In this document: positions 26,051 through 34,885 of the stretch, piece after piece | Numbering within the stretch: position 1 is the stretch's first letter | How the letters are laid out: every line of letters starts with the position of its first letter | Assembly: GCA_038212445.1 (NCBI GenBank) | Contig: JBBQUM010000012.1 | Coordinates: 124,001 to 188,000, forward strand | Length of the DNA stretch: 64,000 nucleotides | Origin: TMP-7 sp038212445 | GTDB taxonomy: Bacteria; Acidobacteriota; Terriglobia; Bryobacterales; Bryobacteraceae | Reading direction: 5' to 3' | Notes under the pieces: generated by a model | Told to the model about the DNA's origin: nothing | Seen by the model: the letters and a program-made list of their open reading frames with translations, nothing else | Database searches by the model: none | Program-made: the position numbers and the translations under genes

Positions 26051-27859
26051 ATGGATCCCGCCTCAATTCGTAATTTCTCGATCATTGCGCACATCGACCA
26101 CGGCAAGTCGACACTGGCTGATCGTCTGCTCGAAGCCACGGGCGCCCTCTCCTCCAGGGAGATGATGGAGCAGGTGCTCGACTCCATGGACCTGGAGCGT
26201 GAGCGCGGCATCACGATCAAAGCGCACGCCGTCCGCTTGAACTACAAAGCGCGTGACGGCAAGATGTATCAGCTCAACCTGATCGACACGCCGGGTCACG
26301 TGGATTTCAGCTATGAGGTATCGCGCAGCCTTCAGGCTTGCGAGGGCGCACTGCTGGTGGTGGACGCCTCGCAGGGCGTGGAAGCGCAAACACTGGCCAA
26401 TACCTATCTGGCGCTGCATCACAATCTTGAGATTATTCCTGTGATCAACAAGATCGATCTGCCGTCGGCCGAGCCCGAGCGGATCAAAGAACAGATCGAG
26501 ACCATGATCGGGCTGCCGGCCGATGAGGCCATCATGTGCAGCGCAAAGAGCGGCGTGGGCGTAGAGGATGTACTTGAAGCCGTAGTGCGGCTGGTCCCCC
26601 CTCCAAAGGGGTCGCCAGATGCACCGCTTCAAGCGTTGATTTTCGACTCCTGGTTCGATCCGTATCGAGGCGTCATCATCCTCGCCCGCGTTATTCAGGG
26701 ACGGATGCGCCTGGGGACGAAGATCCGGCTGATGTCCAACGGTAAGGCGTTTGAGATCGAGGGCATTGGCTATCAGAGTCCCAAGCCGATTCCGAACGAG
26801 GAACTGGCGGCGGGTGAGGTCGGCTACCTCCACGCCAACATCAAGACCATTTCAGACGCGATGATCGGCGACACCATCACCGAGGATGCAAATCCGGCGA
26901 GCGAGGCGCTTCCAGGCTTCGAACATATCAAGCCGATGGTGTTCGCGGGATTGTACCCGGTGGAATCCTCCGAGCACGCCGTTCTGCGCGACGCGCTTGA
27001 GAAGCTCAGGCTCAACGACAGCGCATTCAATTTCGAGCCCGAGAACTCCGCGGCGCTGGGTTTCGGCTTTCGCTGTGGATTTCTCGGTTTGCTTCACCTT
27101 GAGATCGTGCAGGAGCGTCTGGAGCGCGAGTTTGAGATCGATCTGATCACGACGGCTCCCGGCGTCCGGTACCGCATCACCAAGAGCGATGGCGAAGTAA
27201 TCGAGGTGGACAATCCCACCAAGTTCCCCGACCCCTCGATGATCGGCAAGACCGAAGAGCCTATTATCGACGCCACGGTGATCACGCGAGAGGAATACCT
27301 CGGCGAGATTCTGAAACTGCTCGAGGAGAAGCGCGGCGACCAGAAGAAGTTTGAGTACATTGGCGGTGGGCGCGTGATGCTGGTTTACGAGATGCCGCTG
27401 AATGAGATCGTGCTCGATTTCTACGATCGCTTGAAGTCGGCATCGCGCGGCTACGCCTCTCTCGACTATCATCTTTCCGGCTTCCGAACCTCGGCACTGG
27501 TGAAGCTTGACGTGCTGGTGGCGGGTGAGCCCGTCGACGCCCTTTCAATCATCGTTCACAAGGATTTTGCCTACGACCGTGGCAAGGCGCTCATCTCACG
27601 GCTGCGCAAGCTGATTCCCCGGCAGATGTTCGAGGTTGCTCTACAGGCCGCTATCGGCGCCAAGATTGTCGCGCGCGAGACGATCAGTGCGATGGGCAAG
27701 AACGTTCTCGCCAAGTGCTATGGAGGCGATATTTCCCGTAAGCGCAAGCTGCTCGAGAAGCAGAAGGAAGGCAAGCGGAGAATGAAGCGCGTGGGTCGGG
27801 TGGAGATTCCGCAGGAAGCATTCCTGTCGGTCTTGAAGGTCACAGCGGACGACGACTAG
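26051..27859 (+). CDS. lepA: elongation factor 4 (LepA)
   Basis: Translational GTPase that back-translocates or helps ribosome biogenesis. The ATG at 26051 gives 602 residues with the standard start (DPASIRNFSIIAHIDHGKST). G1 AHIDHGKST, G2/G3 region RGITIK and DTPGHVDF, G4 NKIDLPSA, then EF-G-like domains and the LepA-specific C-terminal domain (MGKNVLAKCYGGDISRKRK). The in-frame upstream extension to 25748 runs across ribH and is spurious. Confidence 0.97.
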   Translation: MDPASIRNFSIIAHIDHGKSTLADRLLEATGALSSREMMEQVLDSMDLERERGITIKAHAVRLNYKARDGKMYQLNLIDTPGHVDFSYEVSRSLQACEGALLVVDASQGVEAQTLANTYLALHHNLEIIPVINKIDLPSAEPERIKEQIETMIGLPADEAIMCSAKSGVGVEDVLEAVVRLVPPPKGSPDAPLQALIFDSWFDPYRGVIILARVIQGRMRLGTKIRLMSNGKAFEIEGIGYQSPKPIPNEELAAGEVGYLHANIKTISDAMIGDTITEDANPASEALPGFEHIKPMVFAGLYPVESSEHAVLRDALEKLRLNDSAFNFEPENSAALGFGFRCGFLGLLHLEIVQERLEREFEIDLITTAPGVRYRITKSDGEVIEVDNPTKFPDPSMIGKTEEPIIDATVITREEYLGEILKLLEEKRGDQKKFEYIGGGRVMLVYEMPLNEIVLDFYDRLKSASRGYASLDYHLSGFRTSALVKLDVLVAGEPVDALSIIVHKDFAYDRGKALISRLRKLIPRQMFEVALQAAIGAKIVARETISAMGKNVLAKCYGGDISRKRKLLEKQKEGKRRMKRVGRVEIPQEAFLSVLKVTADDD

Positions 27860-27868
27860 ACACGAACT

Positions 27869-30061
27869 TCAACTGAGCATCATACGCCACAATCCGCGTC
27901 CATAGGTCGCCGCGGTTAACGTCCGGTCCTTCTCGTGGTAGACGAGATCCATGATGGGAACCCACGGCAGATCACCATTGCCGCTAATCCAGGTTTCTCC
28001 CAGATTCCTCGTCAGGTGGACACCGCAGTGGCTGGCGACATAGATGCAAGATGGCTTGTCCGAGCGTATCTCCACGGCGGTATGAGCGATGTTCGGCAGC
28101 TTGCCGCGGTCGATATCGCTCCAGCGTTTTCCACCATCCTTCGATAGGAAAACGTGCGACATCATCGAACCATCCTGGGCCACGAATCCAGGCAAGCCAA
28201 TGGTCACGATGACGAAGTCTGGATCTGTGGGGTCCACGGCGATCGCCGAGATCAGTTGCTGCGGCAGCGGTGTTGCAGCCAGGTTCGCCGACCATGCATG
28301 ACCGCCGTCGACGCTGCGAAAGAAGCCGCCTGCTGTCGTAGCCGCGTACACTCGCCTCGGGTCAGAGACGCTGATCGAAATCGCCGTAACCACGCTCTTA
28401 TCCAACACCGGCGATACTGGCGCCCAGGTTGCGCCCGCATCCTTAGTGCGCCAAATTCGCGTGGTGCCGGTGAAGACGGTCTTGGGGTCGGAATGGTCGA
28501 TCGCCAGGTAAGTCAGAAAAACTAACCGGCGTTCTTCATCCGGAACGTCCGGCGAGCAGGACACCCAATTCTCAGTCTCGCTGTGTCGAAAAACGCCTAC
28601 CTGTTGGAACGAACCGAACATCTGAACCGGATTGTCGTGGCCATAGACCAACCAAGCGCCATCGCCACCGATTACGGCGTTGAAATCGTCGGCATTACCC
28701 GTCTCAGTCACCACTGTTTCGATATCCTGGCACCCGCCGCCGTAGTGATTTCCGTCCGCGGGGGCGACGTCCACCGTATAGAACATGGCGATTCCCAGGC
28801 CGCTATTGCGCGTCTCCCAGTTCTTTCCGTCTGGGCTCGTGGCGAAGCCGCCGTCGTTCGCCGAGTAGATCCGCCCGCCTTGCAGAATAACGATCGCGTG
28901 ATGGTCGGCGTGGACGTAATCTGCGGCGTCGGAATCCTTGGATTGGGTCATCTTTTTCCAGGATTTGCCGCCATCCGTAGAGCGGTGCAGGTTAGTCATT
29001 CCGCACATAACGGTGTCGCTATCGCCAGGGTGCACCGCGATGCAGAGGTTGTAGGCGAGTTGATGTTCATGATCAAACTCAGTGCCGTGGATCGGCTCCC
29101 ACTTATCTCCCAGATGCCGGCTTCTAAAGACGCCCAGAAGGCGCTTCGAAGTGTTGACCATGACCGCGTATACGGTACTGGGATCACTCGCTCCGATGGC
29201 AATCGCGCTTCGACCAACTTTTGACCCCGCCGGCAACCCGTCTGTCAGTTGAGTCCAATCCTTGCCGCTGAAGCGCCAGATGCCGCCTCCATGGGATCCG
29301 TCTTCGATCGCGGCAAACACAACGCCCTTCTTCGTGGGATGGAAGTTAACGGCGTGGCACATCTGGCGACCGTCCCCGGCGAAGGTCTCCTTTCGCCAGG
29401 TGTTGCCGCCGTCAAACGTCGAAAAGATTCCCGCCGGATCGTCATCGCCCACTGCCACTCCGCCGAGAAGAACGTGTTTTGAATCGAAGGGATCGATGGC
29501 GATGGCGCTGATACGTCGCGGCAAATTGTTCTTTGTGCTTCCACCCACGCAACCCCATCCCCGGTCTGCCGATTCAAAACAATAAATGCCGTTTCCGTTG
29601 TAGGAACCGGTGGTGCGATTGGCCTCTCCTGTGCCGCAAAATACGGTGGAGGGAACCTGCGGATCGATGGCGAGCGCGCCGATCTGCATCACCATCGTCT
29701 GATCCCAGAAGGGTTCCCAACTCATGCCGGCATCGCTCGAGCGCCATACTCCGCCGCCCGCTGCGCCTGCGTAGATCGTATTCGGGTGTTTCGGATGGAC
29801 CGCGAGGCAGGTGAGCCGGCCGCCAAGACTTGAAGGCCCCGCAAAGGACCAGACAAAGGTTTCGTAGGATGAGGGTAAAGCGGAACTCATCTGCCAGCCG
29901 GAGAGTAGCGCATCGCCAGAGGCTTCGTGAGCGCCGGGAATCCGCGCGCGGTCAGCGAACCAGGCGTCGGAGGCTTTCGGAGCGGAAGCGTCAGGCCGCG
30001 GCAAAAGCGTTGCTTTCATCGCGGCCTTGGACGGTCCACGCCCGATTTTACGGGCGGCCAT
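27869..30061 (-). CDS. BNR/sortilin-type beta-propeller protein
   Basis: 730 residues with repeated Asp-box motifs, about seven or more: VWRSSDAGMSWEP, FSTFDGGNTWRKE, LHRSTDGGKSWKK, IWRTKDAGATWAP, FFRSVDGGHAWSA, LSKDGGKRWSD. These make one or two beta-propellers as in xyloglucanase-like and sortilin-type proteins; no catalytic pair can be assigned, so the function is unknown (binding or hydrolysis). No signal peptide: the N terminus is basic and Ala-rich. The ATG abuts the stop of the Lys-rich gene (TAAATG), so the two are translationally linked. Confidence 0.85.
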   Translation of the reverse strand: MAARKIGRGPSKAAMKATLLPRPDASAPKASDAWFADRARIPGAHEASGDALLSGWQMSSALPSSYETFVWSFAGPSSLGGRLTCLAVHPKHPNTIYAGAAGGGVWRSSDAGMSWEPFWDQTMVMQIGALAIDPQVPSTVFCGTGEANRTTGSYNGNGIYCFESADRGWGCVGGSTKNNLPRRISAIAIDPFDSKHVLLGGVAVGDDDPAGIFSTFDGGNTWRKETFAGDGRQMCHAVNFHPTKKGVVFAAIEDGSHGGGIWRFSGKDWTQLTDGLPAGSKVGRSAIAIGASDPSTVYAVMVNTSKRLLGVFRSRHLGDKWEPIHGTEFDHEHQLAYNLCIAVHPGDSDTVMCGMTNLHRSTDGGKSWKKMTQSKDSDAADYVHADHHAIVILQGGRIYSANDGGFATSPDGKNWETRNSGLGIAMFYTVDVAPADGNHYGGGCQDIETVVTETGNADDFNAVIGGDGAWLVYGHDNPVQMFGSFQQVGVFRHSETENWVSCSPDVPDEERRLVFLTYLAIDHSDPKTVFTGTTRIWRTKDAGATWAPVSPVLDKSVVTAISISVSDPRRVYAATTAGGFFRSVDGGHAWSANLAATPLPQQLISAIAVDPTDPDFVIVTIGLPGFVAQDGSMMSHVFLSKDGGKRWSDIDRGKLPNIAHTAVEIRSDKPSCIYVASHCGVHLTRNLGETWISGNGDLPWVPIMDLVYHEKDRTLTAATYGRGLWRMMLS

Positions 30062-30397
30062 TTAGCGCTTGTTTGGAGGGGTGGGCGGTGCAGTTCCGTG
30101 GGGAGGAGTGCTTACCGTCCCACGCGATGGCAGGCCAGTGGCGCCGCCGGCGAAACTGCGGCCTTTTTTTGACGCCTTCTTCGCCGACTTCTTCTTCGGC
30201 GCGACTTTCTTTACTGCCGCTTTCTTCGGGGCAGCCTTCTTGGGAGCTACCTTTTTCAACGCGACCTTTTTGGCCGACTTCTTGGCGGCTTTCTTGGGCG
30301 CCGCTTTCTTAACTGCTGCCTTCTTCGCGGGAGCCTTTACTGCCTTCTTCGGCGCCGCTTTCTTTACGGCCTTCTTGGCCGTTTTCTTCATTGCCAT
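30062..30397 (-). CDS. Lys/Ala-rich histone H1-like protein
   Basis: 111 residues. Residues 1-80 are almost entirely Lys, Ala, Pro and Val in repeats of the KKAAPKKA/VKKAAPKK kind, like the C-terminal tail of eukaryotic histone H1 or bacterial AlgP/HctB. Residues 81-111 are a Gly/Ser/Thr/Pro-rich tail. Probably DNA- or polyanion-binding, by analogy. The stop TAA is followed immediately by the ATG of the BNR protein. The low sequence complexity means length could vary by slippage between strains. Confidence 0.75.
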   Translation of the reverse strand: MAMKKTAKKAVKKAAPKKAVKAPAKKAAVKKAAPKKAAKKSAKKVALKKVAPKKAAPKKAAVKKVAPKKKSAKKASKKGRSFAGGATGLPSRGTVSTPPHGTAPPTPPNKR

Positions 30398-30414
30398 TCA
30401 AATGACCTTTCTTG

Positions 30415-31305
30415 TCACCAGTTGTGACCGAACTTCTCGAAAAACCAGTCCTCATGATGGAGCCGCCGCTCTCGCATACGAGCGCGCTGCTCCGAGATGT
30501 CAGTACCAGCCAACAAACTCAGGCCGTCGACAAAGCCGCTGGCGCCTCTTAGCGCGCGGATGACACGCCGGATGCGCGGGCGGTCAAAATGAATGAACGC
30601 CATACGCAGCCGGTTGTGCATAATGGTGGGCCAGGTGATCGGATATCCCCGCCGTGCGAACAAGTGTTCAACTACGACATCGGGAACGATCATGAGCCGG
30701 TAGCCCAGAAGCCAAAGACGCAAACAGAATTCGTTGTCCACCCCGCCGCAGCGCAACATGCCGCTGTCGGGGCCCCCCGTTAATTCGAGCACTCGCCGCC
30801 GCACGGCCATGCAAGCGCCCGGCAGAACCGGAACAGCATGCGGCTCACGGTTAGCCATATCGAGCCATTCAGCAGAGAGTTCAGGTGTGCGCAGATTGAG
30901 TCCAAACCCGCGCCTCGCGGTTTCGCCCATCATCGAGATTCCCGGAGCCGCCGCGCCCACACTGGGATCCTCTACCAACTCCGTCATCGTCTGCCACCAA
31001 CGCCGGGGAAAGTTCAGATGGGCGTCCGTGAAGATCACCGTGTCGGCGTTCGTATTCGTCCAGCCGAGGTTGCGCGCCTTGGCTACACCCAGGTTGCGTG
31101 ACCGTATCAACCGCTGGTTGCATGCAGTCTTGCGGCGGCGTTTCAAGAACTCCGCCGACCCGTCGGTGGAGCCGTCGTCCACCACCACGATTTCACTGCC
31201 TGCAGGCAAGGTTGAATCTAGTTGGTCCACCGTAGAGCGCAGTCGTTTCCCTTCGTTGCGGCCGATTACTACCGCTCCTATTGTGTCTCTACTTCTTCTC
31301 GCCAT
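30415..31305 (-). CDS. glycosyltransferase family 2
   Basis: GT-A fold sugar transferase, 296 residues, cytosolic. Nucleotide-sugar motifs VVVDDGSTDGS (about residue 40) and VIFTDAHLNF (D-x-H in place of D-x-D), acceptor region PGACMAVRRRV and GGVDNEFCLRLWLLGY. The closest known architecture is polypeptide-GalNAc-transferase-like bacterial GT2, but the substrate is unknown. Divergent from the next glycosyltransferase gene. Confidence 0.85.
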   Translation of the reverse strand: MARRSRDTIGAVVIGRNEGKRLRSTVDQLDSTLPAGSEIVVVDDGSTDGSAEFLKRRRKTACNQRLIRSRNLGVAKARNLGWTNTNADTVIFTDAHLNFPRRWWQTMTELVEDPSVGAAAPGISMMGETARRGFGLNLRTPELSAEWLDMANREPHAVPVLPGACMAVRRRVLELTGGPDSGMLRCGGVDNEFCLRLWLLGYRLMIVPDVVVEHLFARRGYPITWPTIMHNRLRMAFIHFDRPRIRRVIRALRGASGFVDGLSLLAGTDISEQRARMRERRLHHEDWFFEKFGHNW

Positions 31306-31359
31306 CTTGCGGGTTATGCGGTATGTTAACGTGTCCCACTGGGATTGTCACGAATTTTT

Positions 31360-32073
31360 ATGCCACGGCTCATCTCTTGCATTTTGCCAACGAGGGATCG
31401 CGCGAGGTTTGTGCCTCAAGCAATCCGCTGCTTTCAGCGCCAGACTTGGCCGAACCGTGAACTCATTGTGATCGACGATAGTGTCGAACCCGTGGAGCAT
31501 CTCTGCCGCGATGTTAGCAATCTCACCTACATCCGGCTCAACAAGCCAACGCTGCTCGGCACCAAGATGAATATTGGAATCGACGCATCTCGCGGCTCCA
31601 TCATCCAGAAACTCGATGATGATGACTACTACTCGAAGCGATTCCTTGAAACTGCGGCAGGCCACCTGCCGGCAGGGCCCAGTGAACGTACTCTCGTGGC
31701 ATGGTGCTGCTTCATGGTGTGGTTCGCAGGTGCTCGCAAGGTCCGCTTCTCCGGACATGGCTGGAAGGCGGGCGGCACACTATGCTTCTATCGGGCGTTG
31801 TGGAAGCGGCTTCCATTCCGGGACGTGCCGCGCTCGGTGGACTCGTACTTTATCCACGATCACAAACCAAACCTGATCACCGTCTGCGCTCCGATGCAGT
31901 ACATGATCGTTCGCCATGGCGCCAACACCTGGAATGAAATTGGAGACGGCGACGCCGATTTTTATATGCGCGGCTTGCCGGCAGCCTACGCACTGGACCA
32001 GGTAGTCAATTCCGCTGACGTGAATTTTTACCGCTCACTCCGCCGTGCTGCCGCGCGGGGAAAGCATCCATAG
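31360..32073 (+). CDS. glycosyltransferase family 2 (short)
   Basis: 237 residues from the ATG at 31360 (MPRLISCILPTRDR); a TTG at 31345 would add five residues. GT-A motifs: SCILPTRDRARFV, IVIDDSVEP and QKLDDDDYY (the metal-binding D-x-D). Divergent from the other GT2 with 54 bp between; the pair may act in one polysaccharide or glycolipid pathway. The 3' end overlaps the convergent kinase gene by 39 bp. Confidence 0.85.
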   Translation: MPRLISCILPTRDRARFVPQAIRCFQRQTWPNRELIVIDDSVEPVEHLCRDVSNLTYIRLNKPTLLGTKMNIGIDASRGSIIQKLDDDDYYSKRFLETAAGHLPAGPSERTLVAWCCFMVWFAGARKVRFSGHGWKAGGTLCFYRALWKRLPFRDVPRSVDSYFIHDHKPNLITVCAPMQYMIVRHGANTWNEIGDGDADFYMRGLPAAYALDQVVNSADVNFYRSLRRAAARGKHP

Positions 32074-34746
32074 ATTTCCCGTGAGGTCTCCGAGCGCCAG
32101 GAACAGCTTGCCTCCGCCAACCGCCATGGTGGTTCCCCGAACACGCCCAATCCCCGTTAGCGATCGCCTGGCATGGTGGAAATGATAAACAGGGAAGGGG
32201 ACACCTTCGGGCCTGCGCGTCACAGGATCCACACGCGCCGCCCAAACGCACCGAAAGCCGTCACGCTCCGACTGGAAGTAAATCACGCGCCCGTCGTTGG
32301 ACCAATAGCCCCCGCCCTCAGAGGCATTCCCGTCAGTGATCGGTATCCATTGTTTCTCTGACTTTGCATCCGCGGGCGCCACAAAGATCTGGCGCTTCGA
32401 GGGGTCTCCGGTGACCGCGTGAAAAACCACCCACTTCTCGTCCGGGGCGTACCGCGCCTCGAAGAGAACGTAATTGGGATGTTGATCAGGCACAAGAATT
32501 GGGGTTTGTGTTCCGGCATTCACATCGGCCAGCGTCACTCCAGGTACGCCTACGATCGACTCGAACATGACCAGCTTTCCACTCCGCGACAGCCCCTCAG
32601 GCGGTCCGCAGCTAGTGCAGATCCGCTGAGCGGTGCCACCGCGTGTTCCGATCAGATAGCCTTCGCGAGTGGGCTCGTGCCAGTACGCGAGGGTCTCGCC
32701 GCTGGCGCTGAGCTTGGGTTCGAGCAGAGTTGAATTCGAGCTGACCAAACTCTGTTCGTGTCCGGTAACGAGATCCTTCACCCATACACCGAATCCTACA
32801 CGGGACGATACAAACGCGAGCGTCTTGCCATCCTCTGAAACACTCGGCGAACCGTCGAATGCGAAGTCGTGCGTCAGCCGCTGGGGCTCGCCACTGGCCT
32901 TGCCCTGATCATTTACGTTCAGGGTCCAGATTGAGACTGCGCTCGTCAGGCTGGCAACGGCCAGTTGTCCGGCTTTTGACTGGCTGGCTTGGAGCTCAAG
33001 ACCGTTGCCAAAGGTTACGCGCTCTGCCGGTCCCTCAACCTTGCCATCAGGCGAGACACGGATCTTCCAGATATTGGTTCCGTCGCCGAGAGATGCAGCG
33101 AAGATGATGCTGCCGTCCGCCTTCCACTCAATCGGCATCACCCGGCGCTGGCCGGCTGGCGTCTGCAACTTCTGGCTGTCGGTTGCGGCCGGCACTCGGG
33201 CCTCGATCGTGCGGCCGCCGTTCACAGGAACGATCCACCAACTCGGGGACACTGAGCCCTGTTTGCGACCCACCACCATCAAACGCGAGCCGTCGGCCGA
33301 CCAGATTGGGACGAATGCAGCCTCCAGGTCATGCTGAATGTCGCGTGTGAAGCCGGTATTCGGATCGACGAGATGCAGATGTCCAGAGCCACGCAACATT
33401 GCCTGGCCAAGGCCGCCAGTCCAATAGGCAATCCACTTGCCGTCCGGAGAAAATTGCGGGCTGTGGCCGCCTGCCGCCAGCAGTCGCTCCGATCCCCCAA
33501 GCGCGGGAACGACATAGATGCCGCCACCATTGCGATCGGAGCGGAAGGCCACGCGCGTTCCATCGGGGGAGACCGATGGCTCGTAGTCGTCAGCTTCATC
33601 GGTGGTGAGCTGAACAGGACTTTCGCCGCGAACCTGTTGCACCCAGATGTTCAAGTTACCCGCGCCTCGATCGCTGGCGTAGGCGAGCATCCGGCCATCT
33701 GCCGAAAGAGCGGGGAAGGCGGAGAGCCCCGTGTCCGCAGTCATGCGGGCGGCTACAACCACTGGCGCCGGGGCGGCCTGTCGGCTCCAAAGCCAGAGGC
33801 ACAGTCCTGCTAACGCGGCGAAGGCCACCGACAGCGACACGGTCAGCCAGAGCGACTTGCGGGACGCACGCATTACGGTCTCGCGCGTCTTTCCACCTTG
33901 CAGTTCGAGCGTGATCTGCTCGAGTTCCAGCCGGACGTCTTCCAGGTGCTGGGGACGCCGGGCCGGATCTTTCCGCAGACATCGCTCGATGATTCTAACT
34001 ACCTCGCGAGGGATGCCGGTCTCCGGTCCAAGCGCTGGCGGATCCTGCGTAACAATCGCCGCCATGGTGGTGACCTGACTGCTGCCCGTGAAAGCGCGCC
34101 GTCCAGTGAAGATCTCGTAGAGCACTGAGCCGAACGAGAAGATGTCGCTGCGCGAATCCAGCTTTCGTCCCTCGGCCTGCTCTGGCGACATGTATGCGGC
34201 AGTGCCTGCCACCTGTCCCTCGATCGTGACGGTCACTTCCTCCCCGGTGATATCCTCCTCAGGAATCTCTGCTAACTTGGCGACGCCGAAGTCGAGCACC
34301 TTCACCTGGCCATCGTCAGTGATCATCACGTTCCGCGGTTTGAAATCCCGGTGAACGATGCCGGCACGGTGCGCCGCCGCTAGAGCATCGGCCATTTGTG
34401 CGGCGTAGTGAAGCGCCTCCAGCGGCCTCATCGCCTTCCGCCCCGCCTTATCGCGCAAAGTGACTCCGGCGACGTATTCCATCGCGATGAAGTCCATTCC
34501 GTCCTCGGCGCCCACTTCGTAGATGGTGACGATGTTCGGATGATTCAGGGACGAGACCGTCTGCGCTTCGTGAATGAGGCGCTGACGCGGTGAGTGATCG
34601 TGGGCACGATCAGGTGGAAGAATCTTCAATGCCACGGTTCGATTCAGCCGCGTGTCGTTGGCCCGATAGACCTGGCCCATGCCGCCCTGACCAATGAGCA
34701 TCAGGATCTCATAAGGGCCGAGCCGGGTGCCGGCGGGAAGAATCAT
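32035..34746 (-). CDS. serine/threonine protein kinase with TolB-like beta-propeller
   Basis: Membrane kinase, 903 residues. Kinase domain about 10-275: GQGGMGQVYRAND, TVALKILPP, catalytic HRDFKPRNVM (Phe in place of the usual Ile/Leu), VLDFGVAKL and the activation segment GTAAYMSPEQAEG. One transmembrane helix near residue 305 (SVAFAALAGLCLWLW), then an extracytoplasmic WD40/TolB six-bladed propeller with PALSADGRMLAYASDRG-type repeats. The propeller may sense a ligand or cell-envelope state; no substrate is indicated. Confidence 0.93.
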   Translation of the reverse strand: MILPAGTRLGPYEILMLIGQGGMGQVYRANDTRLNRTVALKILPPDRAHDHSPRQRLIHEAQTVSSLNHPNIVTIYEVGAEDGMDFIAMEYVAGVTLRDKAGRKAMRPLEALHYAAQMADALAAAHRAGIVHRDFKPRNVMITDDGQVKVLDFGVAKLAEIPEEDITGEEVTVTIEGQVAGTAAYMSPEQAEGRKLDSRSDIFSFGSVLYEIFTGRRAFTGSSQVTTMAAIVTQDPPALGPETGIPREVVRIIERCLRKDPARRPQHLEDVRLELEQITLELQGGKTRETVMRASRKSLWLTVSLSVAFAALAGLCLWLWSRQAAPAPVVVAARMTADTGLSAFPALSADGRMLAYASDRGAGNLNIWVQQVRGESPVQLTTDEADDYEPSVSPDGTRVAFRSDRNGGGIYVVPALGGSERLLAAGGHSPQFSPDGKWIAYWTGGLGQAMLRGSGHLHLVDPNTGFTRDIQHDLEAAFVPIWSADGSRLMVVGRKQGSVSPSWWIVPVNGGRTIEARVPAATDSQKLQTPAGQRRVMPIEWKADGSIIFAASLGDGTNIWKIRVSPDGKVEGPAERVTFGNGLELQASQSKAGQLAVASLTSAVSIWTLNVNDQGKASGEPQRLTHDFAFDGSPSVSEDGKTLAFVSSRVGFGVWVKDLVTGHEQSLVSSNSTLLEPKLSASGETLAYWHEPTREGYLIGTRGGTAQRICTSCGPPEGLSRSGKLVMFESIVGVPGVTLADVNAGTQTPILVPDQHPNYVLFEARYAPDEKWVVFHAVTGDPSKRQIFVAPADAKSEKQWIPITDGNASEGGGYWSNDGRVIYFQSERDGFRCVWAARVDPVTRRPEGVPFPVYHFHHARRSLTGIGRVRGTTMAVGGGKLFLALGDLTGNLWMLSPRGSTAE

Positions 34747-34839
34747 AGCGTTTTATCAATTCTAGCGTTGGGCGCTCAGTGCTGTCCCGAAGCATTTCAT
34801 GCGTACCTTTTTTCAACTCGGCGCGTCTATAGAAAAACC

Positions 34840-34855
34840 CCGGCGTAGGCGCCGG
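34840..34855. other. hairpin in the leader before the TonB receptor
   Basis: Perfect 6-bp stem CCGGCG/CGCCGG with TAGG loop. On the minus strand it is followed by GGTTTTTCT, which looks like an intrinsic terminator reading toward the divergent kinase gene; on the plus strand it lies 30 bp before the TonB receptor start. Purpose unclear; coincidence cannot be excluded. Confidence 0.3.
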
Positions 34856-34885
34856 CAGCTTGCATTTCAGGGAGTTCGCAAACAC

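Noticed and set aside
30062..30397. Possible low-complexity repeat instead of a gene
   Set aside because: The frame has a plausible start and a precise TAAATG junction with a long gene, and codon use fits Lys/Ala-rich proteins.
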